Positions 7,497 through 13,977 are shown, numbered from the stretch's first letter. The stretch: 14,239 nt of DNA from Pontimonas sp. (GCA_021741925.1 JAIOWW010000020.1:1-14239), one strand, 5' to 3'. Made by a program: numbers and translations. The notes: a model not told the origin generated them from the letters alone.

Positions 7497-7497
7497 A
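7492..7497 (-). promoter_or_regulatory. Candidate -10 box, leaderless tesB
   Basis: On the minus strand TAAACT (TAnnnT) ends 7 nt before the tesB ATG at 7484, the geometry expected when transcription starts on the start codon. The intervening bases are pyrimidine-rich and carry no ribosome-binding site. It is superimposed on the divergent gene's -10 box. Confidence 0.45.
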
Positions 7498-7506
7498 GAG
7501 AACACC

Positions 7507-8181
7507 ATGGGACATATCTTCACTCTCACTTCAGATGCGGCCCGTCAAGACCTTGTCACCTTCCTCGAGCGGGCGGCTCGCGTCAATAATGGCTCGGCTC
7601 GTCTCGTCGCCTCCAACAACCACATCCAGGTCTACGTCGGCATTCTTTTTCCCCGAGGCCTTCTCGATCAGACTCCGACAGTGCTGGGACTTCGAGTCTT
7701 TGAGATGATCGACAACCAAGAATTTGATGTTGTCGTTCCTATCGATGCCCTGGTTGCACGCGTGAAGGCCGCCCTGGAGCGTGACGAAAAGACGCTTGGA
7801 ACCCCGGCCGAAGTTGCCTCACTTGCCTGGGCAGCTATTACTCCTCCTCGAGAGGGCTGGCGCCGGAGGCTCGGTGTGGCGAGCTCCGTATTGTCAATGG
7901 CCGCTGCCGAAGGAGTCGCTCGAGTGGCTGACGCTGTTCCTGGTTCCATAGGTGAGTCGGTCCTTCAGAAAGTCCGCGCAGACGTGTGGGGCGCTCCGAT
8001 TGCTCACAACAAGAAGATTCCTGCGGGAGCGGCCTTTGCCGCCGATGCATTGGGATTCTTAGCCGACAAGAACCTCCAGGTCCACACCCTCGATAACTGG
8101 CTACGCCTGTCGAGTAAGTCGGGATATGTGATGGTGAAGTTCCCTGGTGGGCACGATTTTGGACCTGACGACGAGGACTAG
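7507..8181 (+). CDS. Conserved-looking protein of unknown function
   Basis: A 224-residue soluble protein that I do not recognise as a named family. An N-terminal alpha/beta-looking part (about 1-90) contains alternating strands such as ARLVASNNHIQVYVGILFP and FDVVVPIDALV. A small-residue-rich middle with possible amphipathic helices (about 100-160, including WRRRLGVASSVLSMAAAEG) follows, then a compact end with IPAGAAFAADALGFLADKN, LDNWLRLS and GYVMVKFPGGHDF before an acidic tail. There is no signal peptide and no true transmembrane helix. It is surely coding: codon use matches its neighbours, it starts cleanly at 7507 after a -10-like box, and its stop interlocks with glbO. Upstream in-frame codons back to 7378 overlap tesB and lack a start signal. 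The divergent promoter shared with tesB is the only hint about its role. Confidence 0.8.
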   Translation: MGHIFTLTSDAARQDLVTFLERAARVNNGSARLVASNNHIQVYVGILFPRGLLDQTPTVLGLRVFEMIDNQEFDVVVPIDALVARVKAALERDEKTLGTPAEVASLAWAAITPPREGWRRRLGVASSVLSMAAAEGVARVADAVPGSIGESVLQKVRADVWGAPIAHNKKIPAGAAFAADALGFLADKNLQVHTLDNWLRLSSKSGYVMVKFPGGHDFGPDDED

Positions 8182-8187
8182 TCCTCG
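8172..8187. terminator. 16-bp palindrome holding two convergent stop codons
   Basis: CGAGGACTAGTCCTCG is a perfect palindrome. Its central CTAG supplies the TAG stop of the plus-strand unknown gene (8179-8181) and of the minus-strand glbO (8178-8180), and both proteins end in Glu-Asp. As RNA it can fold on either strand into a 6-bp stem with a CUAG loop. There is no U-tract, so bidirectional termination is possible but unproven. Confidence 0.4.
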
Positions 8188-8567
8188 AAGGTATTGACCA
8201 TAGACAGGGCTGCCCGCTCAAAGTAGTCCCACAGCTCACCGTCATCCAAGGGAGAAAGATCGAGGGTGTCCAGCGCCCGCCTCATGTGTGCAAGCCACCG
8301 CTCCTTCGCCTCAGGGTTGACCTTGAAAGGGGAGTGGCGCATCCGTAACCGCGGATGCCCCCGCTGTTCTGAATAGGTTTGTGGCCCACCGAAATACTGC
8401 TGCAGGAACGCGGAGAGCCTCCATGTGGCTCCCTCCAAATCCTCCTGCGGATACATCGGCAAGAGCACTTCGTCCCCTCGGATGCCTTCATAGAACGCGC
8501 TGACCAGTTCATCGAAGCGCTGTGAGCCGCCGATGCGCTCAAACAACGGCGGGTAGGCGTCAGCCAT
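8178..8567 (-). CDS. glbO: Group II truncated haemoglobin (GlbO/trHbO type)
   Basis: A 129-residue 2-on-2 globin closely resembling mycobacterial GlbO. Key positions are all visible: Tyr26 (B10, in FYEGI), Tyr39 (CD1, in MYPQEDL), the block FGGPQTYSEQRGHPRLRMRHSPF with the proximal haem ligand His78 (F8), and Trp91 (G8, in ERWLAHM). The Tyr/Tyr/Trp distal pocket is the hallmark of group II and of very tight ligand binding. Family roles include oxygen handling near membranes and peroxide or NO chemistry. The ATG at 8567 lies 4 bp after the mscS stop; another in-frame ATG at 8582 overlaps that stop and adds five residues (MTSSS). Neither has a good Shine-Dalgarno, so translation is probably coupled to mscS. 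The stop overlaps that of the convergent unknown gene. Confidence 0.94.
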   Translation of the reverse strand: MADAYPPLFERIGGSQRFDELVSAFYEGIRGDEVLLPMYPQEDLEGATWRLSAFLQQYFGGPQTYSEQRGHPRLRMRHSPFKVNPEAKERWLAHMRRALDTLDLSPLDDGELWDYFERAALSMVNTFED

Positions 8568-8571
8568 GGAG

Positions 8572-9540
8572 CTAGACGTCATCCCGGGGCTCGTCACCCA
8601 TGGGAGAAGCGTCGGGGTTGCGACGTGAGGGTCCTCGGGAACCCTCAAACGTGTCGACCACCATCCTGTTCAACGCGGGAATGTCGACCTGACGCTTGTC
8701 CAGAGAATCTTTCAGTGCGCGATACAGGGCACGCTCTGCTGCCCACTGTTCGCCGGCTCGCACCTTCACCACAAGCCTGAGGGTGACGGCTTCAGCACTC
8801 AAGGACTGAACACCCCAGACTTCTGGGTCTTCGATGATTTTGCGACGCCAATCGGGGCTGCGGGCAAACTCTTTTGCCGATTCGAGCAAAAGGTTTTGGA
8901 TGTCGTCAATATTGGAGTTGTAGGGAACGGGGAGGTCCAGAATGACTCGGGACCAGTCTTGGGTTTTGTTGCCTACCCGGAGAATTTCACCGTTGCGGAC
9001 AAACCAGAGTGTTCCCGAGACGTCCCGAATCTCCGTGATCCGAATACCAACGCGCTCGACAACTCCTTCGGCAATACCGAGATCCACGACATCTCCCACA
9101 CCGAGTTGATCCTCAAACACCATGAAGAGACCGTTCAACACATCCTTGATGATGGATTGCGCACCAAATCCGAGTGCTGCCCCCAAGATTCCAGCACTGG
9201 CAACGAGCGCTGTTACAGAGAATCCGAGCTCGGTGAGAGCCAGAATTGCCACCACGGTCACGATGACCCAGGTGGAGGTGTTGTTCAGCACCGACCCCAA
9301 AGTTCTGGTGCGTTGGACGGAGCGCATGGCCGCGAGAGGGCTCGACGTCAGCTCGCGGGTGTCATCAACTTTATGGGCTCGCTTTACTCCGCGGACGACT
9401 TGATTAACGATGCGACGAATGGCCACCCGCAGGATCAGGCTTGCCGCAATCCCTGCAATGACAAGTCCGAGAATGCGCACGGCAGGACCATATCCACCCA
9501 GAGCCTCGGTGAATGAATCCCAGAAATCAGCTAACTCCAT
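8572..9540 (-). CDS. mscS: Small-conductance mechanosensitive channel (MscS family)
   Basis: A 322-residue membrane protein that should open under membrane tension and release solutes during hypo-osmotic shock. Three hydrophobic segments are seen at about residues 20-42, 88-110 and 109-143. The last contains the pore-lining helix with the Gly/Ala pattern ASAGILGAALGFGAQSIIKDVLNG, followed by the beta-domain start FEDQLGVGDVVDLG. The cytoplasmic vestibule follows (about 145-290), then a polar, Pro/Asp/Arg-rich tail of about 30 residues that is probably disordered. It is slightly longer than E. coli MscS (286). The ATG at 9540 lies 22 bp after the pepN stop. A TAGCAT box 6 nt before the ATG suggests its own leaderless promoter in addition to read-through from pepN. 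glbO follows 4 bp after the stop. Confidence 0.93.
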   Translation of the reverse strand: MELADFWDSFTEALGGYGPAVRILGLVIAGIAASLILRVAIRRIVNQVVRGVKRAHKVDDTRELTSSPLAAMRSVQRTRTLGSVLNNTSTWVIVTVVAILALTELGFSVTALVASAGILGAALGFGAQSIIKDVLNGLFMVFEDQLGVGDVVDLGIAEGVVERVGIRITEIRDVSGTLWFVRNGEILRVGNKTQDWSRVILDLPVPYNSNIDDIQNLLLESAKEFARSPDWRRKIIEDPEVWGVQSLSAEAVTLRLVVKVRAGEQWAAERALYRALKDSLDKRQVDIPALNRMVVDTFEGSRGPSRRNPDASPMGDEPRDDV

Positions 9541-9546
9541 AGCCTC

Positions 9547-9552
9547 ATGCTA
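9547..9552 (-). promoter_or_regulatory. Candidate -10 box, leaderless mscS
   Basis: On the minus strand TAGCAT (TAnnnT) ends 6 nt before the mscS ATG at 9540, inside the 22-bp pepN-mscS gap. The only purine run, GAGG, is 2 nt from the ATG and too close to act as a Shine-Dalgarno. No convincing -35 is visible upstream, which would fall in the pepN stop region. Confidence 0.4.
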
Positions 9553-9562
9553 GAGCGTGGGA

Positions 9563-12124
9563 CTATGAGCCGGTGTCTTCCTTATCGAGGGCTTGGACTC
9601 GCAGGGCCCTCTCCACGCCAGCAAGATTCTCTTCCACAATCCTGCGCAGGGCAGGAATGGAGGGGTGAGCGTTCAACCAGGCGCGGGACTTATCGACGAG
9701 TTCCTGGGACACCAGGGAGCCCGGATAGAGACCCTCGGCCAGATATTCGGCAATCTTGTAGGTTCGCTCGTTCCACATCGGCTCAATCATGGCGAAGTAG
9801 TCATCCACGAGCGGCTCTAGGGCGCTCTGGTCATTGACGAGGTCATACCCCAAGGTGAGGGACCTCACAATGGCGTTTGGCGTCTCGTTGGAGGAGACCA
9901 GCTGAGTGAACACAGCCTTCTTGTCTGCGGTGGTGGGGAGCAAGGATCGCGCCCGAGCTGCAGCTTGTTGACCATTGGACGTGTTGTCCGCGGCGAGAGC
10001 CTGGTCAATATCTCTCGAAGTCACCCGCCCACAGAGCGAAAGGCCTGCCAAGAGTTCCCACGACAAATCAGTGTCGATGGTCAGACCTTCTAAGGTCAAC
10101 TCGCCCTCCCTCAGAGACTGGAGAGTGTCGGCGTGTTCAGTGGTGGAGGCGAGGCTCGCAAACGCTTTCACCAGTTGGAACTGCGCATCACTCCCGCTAG
10201 CAGCCTGGCGGGCTAACTCCCACACCCTGGTTGCGACGCCGTCGAGGACTGCCTGACGGCGTTGGGGTGTCACAAAATTCCTCGCCACGAGGGAGAGTTG
10301 GCCCAGAGCGGTTCGGATTGTGGTGCTCTCCGTTTCGTGGGCAATGTTGCCCAGTACCAGCTCCAGGAAATCCGCCGGTGGAGTTTCGGCATCACGGGTT
10401 GAGTCCCAGAGGCTTCCCCAGATGAGAGCACGGGCGAGTGGGCTTGCGACACGAGAGAGGTCTCTCACCGCCGTGGCGCGAGAGTGCTCGTCCAGGCGAA
10501 TCTTGGCGTAAGCGAGGTCGTCATCGTTGATCAGGATGAGCTCTGGTCGTACCTGGCCCAGGGCTTCGGTGACCTGGGTGAGCTCGCCATCAATATCGAG
10601 TTCAGCGCGCCAGACCCTCTGCAGGAGACCATCCTCACCAGGGTTGTAGAAACCAACGGCCAGACGATGTGGGCGAAGGGTGGGCCACTCCTTAGGAGCA
10701 GTTTGTCGAATCTGGAAATCAGTGATCACCCCGGACTCATCGACGGACACCTCGGGGTAGAGGGTGTTTACTCCTGCGGTTTCGAGCCACAGTTCGCTCC
10801 AGGTTCGCAGGGCTCGGCCGCTGGTGTCCTCGAGCTCCTTCAGAAGGTCCGCCAGCGTGGCATTGCCCCACTGGTGTTTGACGAAGTAGTTGTGGACTCC
10901 TGTGAAGAAAGCTTCCTCTCCTACCCATGCCACCAGTTGTTTGAGAACTGACCCGCCTTTGGCGTAGGTGATGCCATCGAAATTGACCTGGACATCTTCG
11001 ATGTCGCGGATATTTGCGACGATCGGGTGGGTGGAGGGCAATTGGTCCTGACGATACGCCCATGACTTTTCCATCGCCTGGAACGTGGTCCACGCTTCCG
11101 TCCACTCGGTCGCTTCAGCCGTGGCGATAGTCGATGCCCACTCCGCGAAGGACTCATTGAGCCACAGGTCATTCCACCAGCGCATGGTGACAAGGTCCCC
11201 AAACCACATGTGGGCAAGCTCATGCAGGATGGTGACCACCCTGCGCTCTCGGACCGCATCGGAGACCTGGGACCGGAACACGTAGCTTTCGGTGAAGGTC
11301 ACAGCACCGGCGTTCTCCATCGCTCCAGCATTGAACTCGGGGACGAAGAGCTGGTCGTATTTTTCGAACGGGTACGGAACATCGAACTTCGACTCGAAGT
11401 ACTCGAACCCTTTGCGAGTGATGTCGATGATGTAGTCCGTGTCGAGATACTGCGAGAGCGATTTCCGGGAGAAAACACCCAAGGGAATCGTCTTTCCGCT
11501 GGAGCTGACCAGTTCATCGCGAACAACCTCGTAGGGTCCGGCGATCAATGCCGTGATGTACGAGGAAATACGGGGGGTCGCGCCAAAGGCCCAGGTTGAC
11601 CCATTCTCGGTGGGTGTTGCCTCAGGTGTGGGCTGGTTGCTCACCACCTCCCAGTGGGCGGGTGCATGAATAGTGAAGCGGAACGTCCCCTTGAGGTCGG
11701 GTTGCTCGAACACGGGGAAGACTCGCCTCGAGTCGGGAACCTCAAACTGTGTGTAGAGGTAAATCTCGTCATCGACAGGGTCGACAAACCGGTGTAGGCC
11801 CTCTCCAGAGTTTGTGTACGAGAAGTCCGCCTCCACCTCAAGAGTGTTATCTGCAGCCAATGTCGGAAGAGCGATGCGTGAATCAGCAAAGACTTCCGCG
11901 GGGTCGAGCTCTCGCCCGTTGAGCGTGACGCGGTGAACCGTGTGGGCGATCGCATCGATAAAGCTGGATTCTCCGGGCTCACCGAGGAAGGTGATGGTGG
12001 CTGTGGTGCGAAAAGTGGGGGAAGACGCCACGTCTCGCAGGTCAATCTCAATGTCATAGCCCTTGACGGTGATGATGCGTGAGCGAGTAAGGGCTTCTAC
12101 TTTGGTGAGATTTTCGCCGGGCAC
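9563..12124 (-). CDS. pepN: Aminopeptidase N (M1 zinc metallopeptidase)
   Basis: An 853-residue cytosolic aminopeptidase, the usual length for actinobacterial PepN. The exopeptidase motif GAMEN is at 267-271. The zinc site HELAH (His301, Glu302, His305) is followed by Glu324 in WLNESFAEW, giving HExxH-x18-E. Tyr387 in ITYAKGG is the transition-state tyrosine. The N-terminal beta domain includes QPDLKGTFRFTI, and the C-terminal half is an ERAP1-like helical domain. It removes N-terminal residues from peptides in protein turnover. The GTG at 12124 is supported by AGGAG five bases upstream and by the MPGENLT opening, very similar to MPGTNLT in streptomycete PepN. It lies 102 bp downstream of the coiled-coil gene and 22 bp upstream of mscS. 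No signal peptide is present. Confidence 0.96.
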   Translation of the reverse strand: MPGENLTKVEALTRSRIITVKGYDIEIDLRDVASSPTFRTTATITFLGEPGESSFIDAIAHTVHRVTLNGRELDPAEVFADSRIALPTLAADNTLEVEADFSYTNSGEGLHRFVDPVDDEIYLYTQFEVPDSRRVFPVFEQPDLKGTFRFTIHAPAHWEVVSNQPTPEATPTENGSTWAFGATPRISSYITALIAGPYEVVRDELVSSSGKTIPLGVFSRKSLSQYLDTDYIIDITRKGFEYFESKFDVPYPFEKYDQLFVPEFNAGAMENAGAVTFTESYVFRSQVSDAVRERRVVTILHELAHMWFGDLVTMRWWNDLWLNESFAEWASTIATAEATEWTEAWTTFQAMEKSWAYRQDQLPSTHPIVANIRDIEDVQVNFDGITYAKGGSVLKQLVAWVGEEAFFTGVHNYFVKHQWGNATLADLLKELEDTSGRALRTWSELWLETAGVNTLYPEVSVDESGVITDFQIRQTAPKEWPTLRPHRLAVGFYNPGEDGLLQRVWRAELDIDGELTQVTEALGQVRPELILINDDDLAYAKIRLDEHSRATAVRDLSRVASPLARALIWGSLWDSTRDAETPPADFLELVLGNIAHETESTTIRTALGQLSLVARNFVTPQRRQAVLDGVATRVWELARQAASGSDAQFQLVKAFASLASTTEHADTLQSLREGELTLEGLTIDTDLSWELLAGLSLCGRVTSRDIDQALAADNTSNGQQAAARARSLLPTTADKKAVFTQLVSSNETPNAIVRSLTLGYDLVNDQSALEPLVDDYFAMIEPMWNERTYKIAEYLAEGLYPGSLVSQELVDKSRAWLNAHPSIPALRRIVEENLAGVERALRVQALDKEDTGS

Positions 12125-12149
12125 ACGGTCTCCTAAACGCTTCGTTGAG

Positions 12150-12166
12150 GCGGAGAGTCACTCCGC
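12150..12166 (-). promoter_or_regulatory. Stem-loop in the pepN leader
   Basis: GCGGAG (12150-12155) and CTCCGC (12161-12166) form a perfect 6-bp stem with a 5-nt loop, about 25 nt before the pepN GTG on the minus strand. A run of six T (minus strand, 12184-12189) lies upstream rather than downstream of it, so it is not a standard terminator of the preceding coiled-coil gene. It may protect or process the message between the two genes. Confidence 0.35.
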
Positions 12167-12226
12167 TGGCCCCCAAGGGCACCAAAAAACTAGCCTACGA
12201 CGTCAGTGCCGAGGGTGCGAACGGGA

Positions 12227-13366
12227 CTACTTGTGGTCGGACTCGATGTCGATTGTGACCGGCACAGCTTCGGGCATCGGCTGTTCCGCGCCTGGTCCGC
12301 CGGTCAGGAGCTTAGAGTCAGCGGTCAGTTTTGGAGGCTGAATGTTGGTGATTTCCATGTCCACCTCGGTGGCTGCCTGGCGCATCCGTTGGAGGTAGTC
12401 GTTGAGGTAAGACTGCTGACGACGAATGTCCGAAAGCTGGCTTTCCGTATCGGAGAGCATGGTGTTGACCAGTTCCTCGGTGTCGCGCGCGATAGCGCGA
12501 GAGCGCTGGACGGTCTCTGAAATCAGACGCTCCGCATAACCGCGGGCTTCTTTGGTGAGCTCGTCAGCACGGCGCTGGGCGGTCTCCAGAACCTGGTCGG
12601 CTTCTTGGCCGAGATCCTGAGCTCGCTTGGCTGCGGTCTGGACGTGCTCATCAGCCTGCTGGTAGGCCTTCTGGGCGTAATTGTCAGCTTCTTCGTGGAT
12701 GGCCGCGCGAGCGCGCTCTGCCTCATCGATTTGCTGGCGAATGCTGGCATCGGTGGCCACTGCGCGCTCCTGGGCGGCGTGCAAGAGCTCGGATGCTTCA
12801 CGCTTGACCTGTTCAACCTGGCGAGAGGCCTCGGCCTTGATCTCAGAGACCTGCTTTTCGGCCTGGCTGACCATCGTCGCGGCTGCGCGCTCCGCACGGG
12901 TGCGAGTGTTGGTAGCCTTCGCGATTTCATCGGCTGCCTGCTGACGAAGCTGTGCGGCCTCGCGCTCGCTGTCCAGGCGGAGATCTTCTGCCGCCCGCTG
13001 GGCGTCGGACAAAATCTTGCGAGACTCTTTCGCTGCCGTCTCACGGACGCGGGTGGCTTCGCTGCGGGCATTTCCAAGGACTTCAGTCGCTTCTCCGGCT
13101 GCTTCCTCGGTGATTTTGCGGGATTGCTCCTCGGCGAGGCGAAGGGTCTCCTCGAAAGCGGAACCCAGTTCGGCAAAACTCGGCTTTGCGCGAGAGGCCC
13201 GTTCGTTCGCGTCTTGAACGTCGCGGGTGAGGCGCTGGATGGTGCGGGCGTTCTCGGCACGCTCGTTTTCTAGGCGCTCCAGACGATCCGAGAGCTCGCG
13301 AACAAAACGTTCGACGTCATCGGTGTCGTAACCGCGAACAGCACGACGGAAATCAGGAATGCTCAC
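12227..13366 (-). CDS. DivIVA/Scy-like long coiled-coil cytoskeletal protein
   Basis: A 379-residue, highly charged protein, nearly all coiled coil. Residues 4-22 (PDFRRAVRGYDTDDVERFV) resemble the DivIVA N-terminal membrane-curvature domain. A heptad part follows to about residue 60, a break near PSF (62-64), then a long Ala/Glu/Arg-rich rod to about 335, and a proline-containing tail ending in acidic residues. Within the rod, hydrophobic residues repeat every 11 positions (from Val96 to Leu195). Family knowledge: DivIVA/Wag31 and the streptomycete Scy/FilP proteins scaffold polar growth; a role at the cell pole or septum is inferred. I start at the GTG at 13366, which has AAGGAG 7 nt upstream and gives MSIPDF; an ATG at 13423 would add 19 residues without a ribosome-binding site. 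It is probably not the main DivIVA, which usually lies beside ftsZ/sepF. Confidence 0.85.
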   Translation of the reverse strand: MSIPDFRRAVRGYDTDDVERFVRELSDRLERLENERAENARTIQRLTRDVQDANERASRAKPSFAELGSAFEETLRLAEEQSRKITEEAAGEATEVLGNARSEATRVRETAAKESRKILSDAQRAAEDLRLDSEREAAQLRQQAADEIAKATNTRTRAERAAATMVSQAEKQVSEIKAEASRQVEQVKREASELLHAAQERAVATDASIRQQIDEAERARAAIHEEADNYAQKAYQQADEHVQTAAKRAQDLGQEADQVLETAQRRADELTKEARGYAERLISETVQRSRAIARDTEELVNTMLSDTESQLSDIRRQQSYLNDYLQRMRQAATEVDMEITNIQPPKLTADSKLLTGGPGAEQPMPEAVPVTIDIESDHK

Positions 13367-13394
13367 AACAAGGCTCCTTGCCACAGACTTCCTC

Positions 13395-13400
13395 AGGATA
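13395..13400 (-). promoter_or_regulatory. Candidate -10 box for the coiled-coil gene
   Basis: On the minus strand TATCCT (TAnnnT) would start transcription near 13388, giving a leader of about 22 nt that includes the AAGGAG ribosome-binding site (13374-13379). It is the same hexamer as in front of the EamA operon. The -35 region has no clear TTGACA match. Confidence 0.4.
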
Positions 13401-13433
13401 GGGGAAAAGTACGGGTCGCGCACAGTCGAAACT

Positions 13434-13449
13434 AAATCGGTATCGATTT
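13434..13449. promoter_or_regulatory. Dyad AAATCG-GTAT-CGATTT between divergent genes
   Basis: Perfect 6-bp arms with a 4-bp spacer, in the 114-bp region between the divergent coiled-coil and rpiB starts. The site ends on the -35 side of the rpiB promoter (TTGTGA at 13448-13453) and lies about 35 bp upstream of the opposing -10. The size and symmetry suit a dimeric repressor such as a TetR, GntR or MarR type, but no matching regulator is in the window. Confidence 0.45.
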
Positions 13450-13468
13450 GTGAGATGCCCCTGCTTTA

Positions 13469-13474
13469 TAGACT
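13469..13474 (+). promoter_or_regulatory. Candidate -10 box, leaderless rpiB
   Basis: TAGACT (TAnnnT) ends 6 nt before the rpiB ATG at 13481, within the A/T-rich TTTATAGACT. A TTGTGA at 13448-13453 could be the -35 with a short 15-bp spacer. The bases before the ATG (GGGGTG) touch it and cannot act as a spaced Shine-Dalgarno, so a leaderless message is likely. Confidence 0.5.
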
Positions 13475-13480
13475 GGGGTG

Positions 13481-13969
13481 ATGCGCATTCATATCGCCAC
13501 CGACCATGCTGGTTTGGAGTTCAGCAAGGACCTCGCAGAGCATTTACAGCTAGAAGGCCACGAGGTTATTGACCACGGCCCCGACACTTTTGATCCGCTC
13601 GATGATTACCCCAGTTTTTGCATCCGTGCCGGAAAGGCAGTGGTCGCTGACCTCGAGGCAGGTGTGGAGGCCCTAGGAGTTGTCTTCGGTGGCTCCGGAA
13701 ATGGCGAGCAGATGGCGGCCAACAAGGTTTCTGGAGTGCGGGCTGCCCTGGTCTGGAATGTCGACACCGCTGTCCTTGCTCGTGAGCACAACAATGCCAA
13801 TGTCTGCGCGATTGGTGCGAGGCAGCACAGCATCGATGAGGCCTTGCTGTTTATTGACACCTTCATCAGAACACCCTTCCCGGGTGAAGAGCGCCATGTG
13901 AGGCGCATCAACCAGATGGCGGAGTTCGAGACCACAGGGGTTATCGCCGGTTTCTCTCTCGAGAACTAG
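13481..13969 (+). CDS. rpiB: Ribose-5-phosphate isomerase B
   Basis: A 162-residue cytosolic isomerase interconverting ribose-5-phosphate and ribulose-5-phosphate in the non-oxidative pentose phosphate pathway. Visible motifs are ATDHAG (Asp8-His9, phosphate site), DYPSF (42-46), FGGSGNGEQMAANKVSGVRAAL (69-90), REHNNANV (101-108) and GEERHVRRI near the end. In E. coli RpiB a Cys is the catalytic base; here that position is glycine-rich and Glu76 in SGNGEQ takes its place, as in the M. tuberculosis enzyme, which marks this as the actinobacterial subtype. The ATG at 13481 gives the normal MRIHIATDHAG start; a GTG immediately before it would add one residue. A nei-type glycosylase follows after 8 bp, the same adjacency as in mycobacteria. 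Confidence 0.95.
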   Translation: MRIHIATDHAGLEFSKDLAEHLQLEGHEVIDHGPDTFDPLDDYPSFCIRAGKAVVADLEAGVEALGVVFGGSGNGEQMAANKVSGVRAALVWNVDTAVLAREHNNANVCAIGARQHSIDEALLFIDTFIRTPFPGEERHVRRINQMAEFETTGVIAGFSLEN

Positions 13970-13977
13970 GCCGCGCG

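Noticed and set aside
7378..7506. Upstream extension of the 224-residue unknown protein
   Set aside because: It overlaps the N-terminal coding region of tesB, and the ATG at 7507 directly follows a -10-like box.
8896..9516. 206-codon plus-strand open frame opposite mscS
   Set aside because: Low-complexity Asn/His/Asp-rich translation without any domain; the minus strand encodes an unmistakable MscS channel.
12184..12189. Six-T run (minus strand) as an intrinsic terminator of the coiled-coil gene
   Set aside because: No stable GC stem precedes it on the minus strand; the only good stem lies after it.
12605..13273. Long open frame on the plus strand opposite the coiled-coil gene, rich in Leu and Gly
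   Set aside because: It is the mirror of an Ala/Glu/Arg-rich coiled coil, which naturally yields open Leu-rich antisense frames; it has no ribosome-binding site or recognisable domain.
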